Part shown: piece by piece, positions 15,139 through 19,856 of the stretch | Layout of the letters: each line of letters starts with the position of its first letter | Numbering within the stretch: position 1 is the stretch's first letter | NCBI GenBank assembly: GCA_036505615.1 | Contig: DASXTB010000296.1 | Location: 1-19,856, forward strand | Length of the DNA stretch: 19,856 nt | Source of the DNA: DASXTB01 sp036505615 | GTDB taxonomy: Bacteria; Acidobacteriota; UBA6911; JACQSX01 | Direction: 5' to 3' | Position numbers and translations under genes: made by a program | Notes under the pieces: model-generated | Databases searched by the model: none | What the model was told of the DNA's origin: nothing | What the model saw: the letters and a program-made list of their open reading frames with translations, nothing else

Positions 15139-17565
15139 ATGAATCGAATCATTACACTGGTGGTCCTGGGATTTTGTTTGCTCATTTCCTGTTTACTGGT
15201 TCGGATTTCCGCCGAGGAGAACATTCCGGGCACCGACGTTGTGCTGCTTCCCAACGGGTGGCGCATCTCTTCAGCAGGTCAACAAATACCGCTGGATGAT
15301 TTCCCCGTTAATTTCCTGATCGATTCCAGAGATCGAACTGCATTTGTGCTGCACAGCGGTCACAGCCGTCCTGTGCTGACGGTGTTGGATCTGGCCCGCG
15401 GCGTGGAGCTGCAGAGGCTACCTCTTGAGAACTCCTGGCTGGGAATGGCTTTCCACGCCCGCAGCCGCACCTTGTATGTTTCGGGTGGGGGAGAAAATCG
15501 AATTTACAAGTTTCGCAAGGAGCGCGCCGGTTACGTGAAAGCCGGAGAGATCGTGCTGGCCGAGCCTCGCAAGGTCGACGTTTTTCCCGCCGGCCTGGCG
15601 CTCACTGACGACGGCTCCAGGCTGTACGTCGTTTGCAATCTCTCCAACGAAGTGCGGGTCGTAGACACTGCAAAGGGTCAGACAGCTCAGACTTTCGCCG
15701 TCGGTAGGAATCCGTACACCTGCATTCTGTCCAGAGATAACAGGACGCTTTTTGTCTCAAACTGGGGAGAGGCCTCCGTTTCGGTCATCGACCTATCTAC
15801 GGGCGCGGCCGAAAAATTCGCAGTGGGACCGCATCCCAACGATATGAAACTGGATCGCGACGGCAAATTATTATTTGTGGCTAACGCCAACAACAACACC
15901 GTCTCGGTTGTTCAAGTGGGGACCCGGCACGTCATCGAAAATATTCGGACCAGTATTACCGAGAGCGCTCCGGAGGGCAGCACTCCCAATAGCCTGGCGC
16001 TTTCGCCTGATGGTAAAACACTGCTGGTCGCCAATGCCGACAATAATGACCTGGCCATGGTGTATTTCAGTCAGAACGGTAGTTTGATAAGAGGGTTCAT
16101 TCCCACCGGCTGGTACCCGACCGCGGTAGCTTTCTCTGAAGACGGTAACTACATCTATGTCCTGAATGGCAAGGGCGCCCGGTCGCGGGCCAATCCGCAA
16201 GGCCCTAACCCTTACCAGAAGCCGGGCGAAGAAAAACAGTTCATCGGCTCGCTGATGAAGGGAACGCTTTCGGTGATTCCATATCCAACTGCCGCGATGC
16301 TCCGCGACTGGACCGACCAGACCTTGCGCAATACGCCCTATCGGGATGAGTTTTTGAGGCGAAATTTGGAGGTTCTGCCAGGGCTGTTTTCCGAATGGGT
16401 AGGGAACAAATCCCGATTGATTAAGTATGTCGTCTACATTATCAAGGAGAATCGCACCTACGATCAGGTATTGGGCGACATCGCCGCCGGTAGAGGGGAT
16501 CCGTCGCTGTCTCTTTTTGGCGAAGGGATTACTCCCAACCATCATGCGCTGGCGAACGAATTCGCGTTGCTGGATAATTTTTTTGTCGATGGGGAAGTCA
16601 GCGCTGATGGGCACAACTGGTCCATGGGCGCTTATGCTACCGACTATGTTGAAAAGACCTGGCCCTCGCTTTACGCGGACCGGGGGCGAAAATACGACTA
16701 TGAGGGAGAAAACTCCAGTGTCTTTCCCCAGTCCGGATACATCTGGGACGCAGCTAAGCGCGCCGGCATCACTTTTCGCAGCTATGGTGAATTCATTCAA
16801 AACGGCCCCAAGCCTGAGGACCCGGGCAAGGCGCTAGTGCCGGCGCTGGAGGGGAACTTCGATCCTCTCTTCCGAAGTTTTGATCTGGAGTATCCTGATC
16901 AGAAGCGGGCTGATAGATTTATTTCCGAATTCCGCCGTTTGGAACGAGAGAAGAAATTGCCCGCCCTGCAAATCCTCAGGCTACCCAATGATCACACCGC
17001 GGGCACTCGTCCTGGCAGCCATACCCCGCGTTCCATGGTGGCCGACAACGATCTCGCCCTGGGAAGAGTGGTGGAGGCTGTTAGCCAGACTCCGGCGTGG
17101 AAACAGACGGTCATTTTCGTGCTGGAGGACGACGCCCAAAATGGGCCGGATCATTTGGATGCTCACCGAAGCGTTTGCCTGGTGCTGAGCCCCTACGTGA
17201 AGCGCCACTTCATCGATCACTCGCACTACACGACGAGCAGTGTCTTGCGGACCATCGAACTGCTTCTGGGCCTTCGCCCCATGAGCCAATACGATGCTGC
17301 GGCCCGGCCCATGACGAATCTTTTCACGCGCGAGGTTGATTTTGCCCCTTACCGGGCCCTGCCTAATCGATACCCGCTGGATGAACTGAACAAGCCGGAT
17401 GCTCCGGGCGCAGCCCTCTCTATGCAGATGAACCTCGACGAAATGGACGCGGCTCCGGACCTGTTGCTGAACCAGGTGATCTGGCAATCGGTGCATGGCC
17501 GGGATGCGAAAATGCCCCCTCCGAATCGCAGCGTGTTTTCTTTGCGCCCGGCCCGTGAGCGATGA
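15139..17565 (+). CDS. YVTN beta-propeller / phosphoesterase (alkaline-phosphatase-fold) fusion, exported
   Basis: An 808-residue two-domain protein. The signal peptide or anchor is about residues 1-25 (MNRIITLVVLGFCLLISCLL). Residues of about 50-400 are YVTN/YncE-type propeller blades with repeated phrases such as DGKLLFVANANNNTVSVV, DGKTLLVANADNNDLAMV and FSEDGNYIYVLN. Residues of about 430-740 match the PF04185-like phosphoesterase domain: KYVVYIIKENRTYDQ, LDNFFVDGEVSADGHNWS, FVLEDDAQNGPDHLDAHRS and SPYVKRHFIDHSHYTTSSVL. The latter family contains phospholipase C and acid phosphatases. Acidic, His and Asn residues in these blocks are probable metal ligands. Starts at 15130 or 15097 are possible; 15139 gives the best signal peptide. 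No ribosome-binding site is visible. Substrate is unknown. Confidence 0.85.
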   Translation: MNRIITLVVLGFCLLISCLLVRISAEENIPGTDVVLLPNGWRISSAGQQIPLDDFPVNFLIDSRDRTAFVLHSGHSRPVLTVLDLARGVELQRLPLENSWLGMAFHARSRTLYVSGGGENRIYKFRKERAGYVKAGEIVLAEPRKVDVFPAGLALTDDGSRLYVVCNLSNEVRVVDTAKGQTAQTFAVGRNPYTCILSRDNRTLFVSNWGEASVSVIDLSTGAAEKFAVGPHPNDMKLDRDGKLLFVANANNNTVSVVQVGTRHVIENIRTSITESAPEGSTPNSLALSPDGKTLLVANADNNDLAMVYFSQNGSLIRGFIPTGWYPTAVAFSEDGNYIYVLNGKGARSRANPQGPNPYQKPGEEKQFIGSLMKGTLSVIPYPTAAMLRDWTDQTLRNTPYRDEFLRRNLEVLPGLFSEWVGNKSRLIKYVVYIIKENRTYDQVLGDIAAGRGDPSLSLFGEGITPNHHALANEFALLDNFFVDGEVSADGHNWSMGAYATDYVEKTWPSLYADRGRKYDYEGENSSVFPQSGYIWDAAKRAGITFRSYGEFIQNGPKPEDPGKALVPALEGNFDPLFRSFDLEYPDQKRADRFISEFRRLEREKKLPALQILRLPNDHTAGTRPGSHTPRSMVADNDLALGRVVEAVSQTPAWKQTVIFVLEDDAQNGPDHLDAHRSVCLVLSPYVKRHFIDHSHYTTSSVLRTIELLLGLRPMSQYDAAARPMTNLFTREVDFAPYRALPNRYPLDELNKPDAPGAALSMQMNLDEMDAAPDLLLNQVIWQSVHGRDAKMPPPNRSVFSLRPARER

Positions 17566-17676
17566 ACCACGGGGAACACCGGGAACACGGTATACCAAAA
17601 GGTTGGTGAAGTTCTGACAACCGTGTTAACAGAGGAAACCATTAAATTCCCCATGTACCCAGTGTTCCCCGTGGTT
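17565..17676. repeat. Inverted repeat hairpin after the propeller/phosphoesterase gene
   Basis: AACCACGGGGAACAC (17565-17579) pairs perfectly with GTGTTCCCCGTGGTT (17662-17676). A nested pair, AACACGGT (17584-17591) with ACCGTGTT (17620-17627), lies inside. It begins on the last base of the stop codon. There is no T-run, so a mobile or REP-like origin is as likely as a terminator role. Confidence 0.75.
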
Positions 17677-17745
17677 AATAGTATTGCGTCAATCACGGAA
17701 GCGAACCCCGGTTATTTCGCCACCGTTTTCAAGGATTTCTGAACT

Positions 17746-18165
17746 ATGAAGGCTCTAACGCGTTATCTCGTCTTTGAAGTCCCCAAGCGGCGGGATTACA
17801 TCAACATTACCGCTGACGTTCAGCGTGCAGTAAAAGAGAGCGGAGTGCGGGAAGGACTCTGCCTTGTCAATGCCATGCACATCACCGCCAGCGTCTACAT
17901 CAACGACGCCGAAGATGGTCTGCTTTGTGATTACGATGAGTGGCTGGAAAAACTGGCGCCGCACGATCCGATCAACAAATATCGGCACAATCGCACCGGA
18001 GAAGACAATGCCGATGCCCATTTAAAACGCCAGATTATGGGACGCGAGGTCGTCGTGGCCGTCACTGGCGGCAAATTGGATTTCGGTCCTTGGGAACAGA
18101 TTTTTTATGGGGAGTTTGACGGGCGGCGAAAAAAGAGGGTCCTGGTGAAGATCATTGGGGAATAG
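17746..18165 (+). CDS. yjbQ: YjbQ / UPF0047 family protein (secondary thiamine-phosphate synthase-like)
   Basis: A 139-residue single-domain protein of the conserved YjbQ (UPF0047) family. Some members show weak thiamine-phosphate synthase activity, so databases name it 'secondary thiamine-phosphate synthase enzyme'; the true role is not settled. Signatures are NAMHITASVYIND at 42-54 (His45), the acidic WLEKLAPHDPINKYRHN around 66-82 (His81), GEDNADAHLKRQIMG at 85-99 (His92), and the C-terminal TGGKLDFGPWEQIFYGEFDG. The clustered His residues are the presumed metal site. AAGGA lies 10 bases before the ATG. The next gene's start is 51 bp after its stop, so the two may be co-transcribed. Confidence 0.92.
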   Translation: MKALTRYLVFEVPKRRDYINITADVQRAVKESGVREGLCLVNAMHITASVYINDAEDGLLCDYDEWLEKLAPHDPINKYRHNRTGEDNADAHLKRQIMGREVVVAVTGGKLDFGPWEQIFYGEFDGRRKKRVLVKIIGE

Positions 18166-18215
18166 GCCGAGCAGTGCTAGAATGGGTTTATTCTTTTAAC
18201 GGGAGGGGATGCAGG

Positions 18216-18722
18216 ATGGATAGAAAAACATCTCTGCTCGTAGCCCTTGCAATGCTGGTTGTTTCCGTTCCGACACTGTGGGCGGAAGCTACTATTACGG
18301 CCTTTTACGACAAGAATCCGACCCAGCAGAAGATCGTCTTTCGCTGTATCGCCAAAGGACTGGAAACAGGCAACAGGTACCGGATCGCAGTCGGTACTCT
18401 ATCTGAAATCGCCGTAAAAGCAACCATCGAGATCCCTCAGGGCGTAAAAATAGAGAAGGAAGAAAAGAAGTTTGTTACGAAAGACATTGTGCGCGTCGAA
18501 CCAACGATCAAGGAGCTCAAGGCCCAGGGCTACGAAATCAACGTCCAGGAGGTGGCGCAGCAAACTGAAGTTCGCGTCATCTTCGAAATATCTTTCAAAG
18601 AAATAGAAAGACTTAAGACCGAAAAGAGTCCCCTTTATCTTTATATCGCCAAACAATTTGGCCCGGACGTCTTCTATCTGTTGGACTACTACGAAATGCC
18701 GCCGACCAAACTGCTTCACTAG
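18216..18722 (+). CDS. Secreted hypothetical protein
   Basis: A 168-residue protein that I do not recognise. The ATG at 18216 follows GGGAGGGG and begins a Sec signal peptide (MDRKTSLLVALAMLVVSVPTLWA), so the upstream in-frame extension to 18174 is rejected. The mature part appears beta-strand rich (ATITAFYDKNPTQQKIVFRC) with a charged middle (KIEKEEKKFVTKD) and a C-terminal LYLYIAKQFGPDVFYLLDYYE block. There is a single cysteine after the signal. It probably acts in the periplasm or outer envelope. It follows yjbQ on the same strand, but no functional link is evident. Confidence 0.65.
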   Translation: MDRKTSLLVALAMLVVSVPTLWAEATITAFYDKNPTQQKIVFRCIAKGLETGNRYRIAVGTLSEIAVKATIEIPQGVKIEKEEKKFVTKDIVRVEPTIKELKAQGYEINVQEVAQQTEVRVIFEISFKEIERLKTEKSPLYLYIAKQFGPDVFYLLDYYEMPPTKLLH

Positions 18723-18917
18723 GGGATCTGCGACCATCCTTACCCGTTTCGGTCTTCACACTTCCAGCTTCAGGCCCATTCTCTTGTACTATCTTCGCGT
18801 CCTCTCTATTACTATTTATTGAAATCTTGTCCTTTCGACAACGTGTTGCTGCAGAATCAGGACAAGCTCGCCTTCAAAAGCCTGGATCCGCTAATTCTCC
18901 ATTCTTGTGCCCTTACA

Positions 18918-19062
18918 GGGCAGATCGTTCTTGGGGAATGGCCAACCGGCGGCGTCGCCCGCAAAAGACGCGGGCTTTGCCGCCGGCTATACTCTGTAAA
19001 CCCTTCGGGTTTCGAAGGAGGTACGGGGCGATCTCCCGGGAAAATGTGGTTCAAAACCAGAT
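18918..19062. repeat. Dispersed hairpin-bearing repeat, copy 2
   Basis: Second copy of the element at 5667-5812, same orientation, with 63 identical bases at 18946-19008. It leads into the palindrome-rich composite at 19086-19560. The preceding stretch 18723-18917 has no recognisable gene or motif. Confidence 0.85.
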
Positions 19063-19085
19063 TTTAAGTGAGGGGAGGGGGGCCG

Positions 19086-19560
19086 TGGCCGCTTCAGCGG
19101 CCATTCCCGAAGGGTTTAAGGCCCGCCGTCGTTACGGCGGGTTGACAGTGCATCCAATGAATCATCGAAAGCCGCTTCCAGCGGCTTTCTCGATACCGGC
19201 TTTAGCCGCTCGCCCTCAACGGCTTCCAATCTGGCAATGGTTGTTCCCCTTGCGTGATTCTCCTTTTGTCTTTGAATATACCAAAGCTGACCACGCCATA
19301 GCCGTCGTGCCAGGACATCCGTCCACGGCCAGAAAACCACTGGTTCCAGTTAAATCCCAGTAACAATTCCGAGACATTAATCGGGCCCCCTTCTCTGTAC
19401 ATAACGAGGCAAGGGATAAATTTGCGAAAGAAAAATGAGGGCTAAAGCCGGAACAAGAAGGCCGCTGGAAGCGGCCTCCGATGGGATTAAAGGTTGGGAT
19501 AAACCTGCCGTAATGAACGGCAAGCCTTAAACCCTTCGGGAAAGGCCGCTGAAGCGGCCA
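19086..19560. mobile_element. REPtron-like composite: mirrored palindromic arms around a transposase relic
   Basis: The arms 19086-19143 and 19502-19560 are inverted copies. Their first 36 bp differ at one position (shared TGGCCGCTTCAGCGGCC, then CCCGAAGGGTTTAAGG). A second hairpin in each arm (CGCCGT/ACGGCG versus TGCCGT/ACGGCA) keeps pairing by a compensatory change. Further in, AAAGCCGCTTCCAGCGGCTTT (19168-19188) is mirrored by GGCCGCTGGAAGCGGCC (19460-19476), and ACCGGCTTTAGCC by GGGCTAAAGCCGG (19440-19452). The core contains the RAYT-like remnant. No target duplication was identified. Confidence 0.55.
19205..19402 (-). pseudogene. Probable remnant of a REP-associated tyrosine transposase (Y1_Tnp/RAYT), C-terminal part
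   Basis: Two minus-strand frames carry consecutive pieces of a typical RAYT C-terminus. Frame one (from 19402) has RGRMSWHDGYGVVSFG, resembling the family's W-x-x-GYGxFSVS block. Frame two, from 19280, has YIQRQKENHARGTTIARLE, resembling the family's YIxNQxxHH block. The pieces meet at 19280 with a frame change and apparently a missing stretch of roughly a dozen codons. The HUH motif and catalytic Tyr helix are absent. The identification is from remembered family patterns only. Confidence 0.4.
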
Positions 19561-19653
19561 GCCTTCGGGCTCTAATACATTGCCCCTTTAGCAGCCTGTC
19601 GGGTTGTAGCCTTACGGCCACAGTGGGCTCGTGGCCGCGGTCGCGATCGGCTT

Positions 19654-19856
19654 TTATTGGATTTCCGCTTTGCCACGCTGCGACTTTGTGTCGAATGAGA
19701 AAACACACAACGCAAAACACGTCGGTAGGGTATGCAGCAGCACCCTTGCCAGCGAAGTCGTCATATGCCACTCCAGAGGCAGGGGCGTAAGAAGGTAAAC
19801 GACAAGATAGAGCGCCAGATGAACCAGGAGCAGAAACTTCAAATGAAAGCGATCTC
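19654..19856 (-). CDS. C-terminal end of a membrane protein, cut by window edge
   Basis: The minus-strand frame is open to the right edge (67 codons) and stops at 19654-19656 (TAA); a separate 62-codon reading starts with TTG and is probably not the true start. The visible part reads DRFHLKFLLLVHLALYLVVY, then LLTPLPLEWHMTTSLARVLL and LHTLPTCFALCVF, i.e. two hydrophobic segments joined by a TP-x-x-x-EWH loop. This loop and tail resemble the C-termini of large polytopic glycosyltransferase-39-type or related membrane proteins as I recall them in Acidobacteriota; the family is not certain. Confidence 0.5.
   Translation of the reverse strand, partial: DRFHLKFLLLVHLALYLVVYLLTPLPLEWHMTTSLARVLLHTLPTCFALCVFSFDTKSQRGKAEIQ

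Noticed and set aside
15871..16800. 309-codon minus-strand frame opposite the propeller/phosphoesterase gene
   Set aside because: Shadow frame; the plus strand shows intact domain motifs throughout.
18827..19363. 178-codon plus-strand frame across the repeat region
   Set aside because: Made of palindromic repeat translation; no ribosome-binding site and no family resemblance.

Overview
The window looks like chromosomal DNA of a soil-type bacterium, most likely an Acidobacteriota member. This is an inference from protein style: a short-form 6-phosphogluconate dehydrogenase beside zwf-opcA, a small secreted protein with a GHEGHHVKVTG-type motif, a YVTN-propeller/phosphoesterase fusion, and abundant GC-rich palindromic repeats between genes. 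No rRNA, tRNA, intact transposase or CRISPR array is visible.

Layout. Positions 1-4227 (minus strand) hold a tight oxidative pentose-phosphate operon, gnd-zwf-opcA-pgl, with gaps of 4 and 1 bp and one 16 bp overlap; pgl runs off the left edge. On the plus strand follow a metallo-beta-lactamase-fold hydrolase with its own promoter and terminator (4658-5643), a small secreted protein (6023-6370) and sthA, a soluble transhydrogenase (6578-7993). sthA can move reducing equivalents between the NADPH made by Zwf and the NADH that the short-form Gnd may make. Positions 8212-11850 hold a tiny DUF3096 membrane protein, a CoA-binding protein with a possible leaderless start, a convergent polytopic membrane protein, an alpha/beta hydrolase and a VKOR-type thiol oxidoreductase. 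Positions 12178-15010 (minus) hold pruA/rocA and a secreted protein with two LecA-like lectin domains. Positions 15139-18722 (plus) hold the YVTN/phosphoesterase fusion, yjbQ and a secreted hypothetical protein. A membrane-protein C-terminus (minus) runs off the right edge.

The unusual content is between the genes. (1) Two large inverted-symmetric tandem arrays (7997-8209 and 11857-12171) could fold into very long hairpins. (2) A cluster of hairpins at 9852-10200 includes a head-to-head pair with a covarying base pair and three copies of an AT-rich 20-mer. (3) A roughly 140 bp hairpin-bearing repeat occurs at 5667 and again at 18918. (4) At 19086-19560, mirrored palindromic arms enclose what looks like a frameshifted remnant of a REP-associated tyrosine transposase (RAYT), i.e. 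a decayed REPtron-like unit. (5) A motif of about 20 bp, with 5-mers repeated at 10 bp spacing, occurs in three of the four divergent intergenic regions and may be a regulatory site.

All calls rest on reading the sequence and recalled family motifs; no database search was run.
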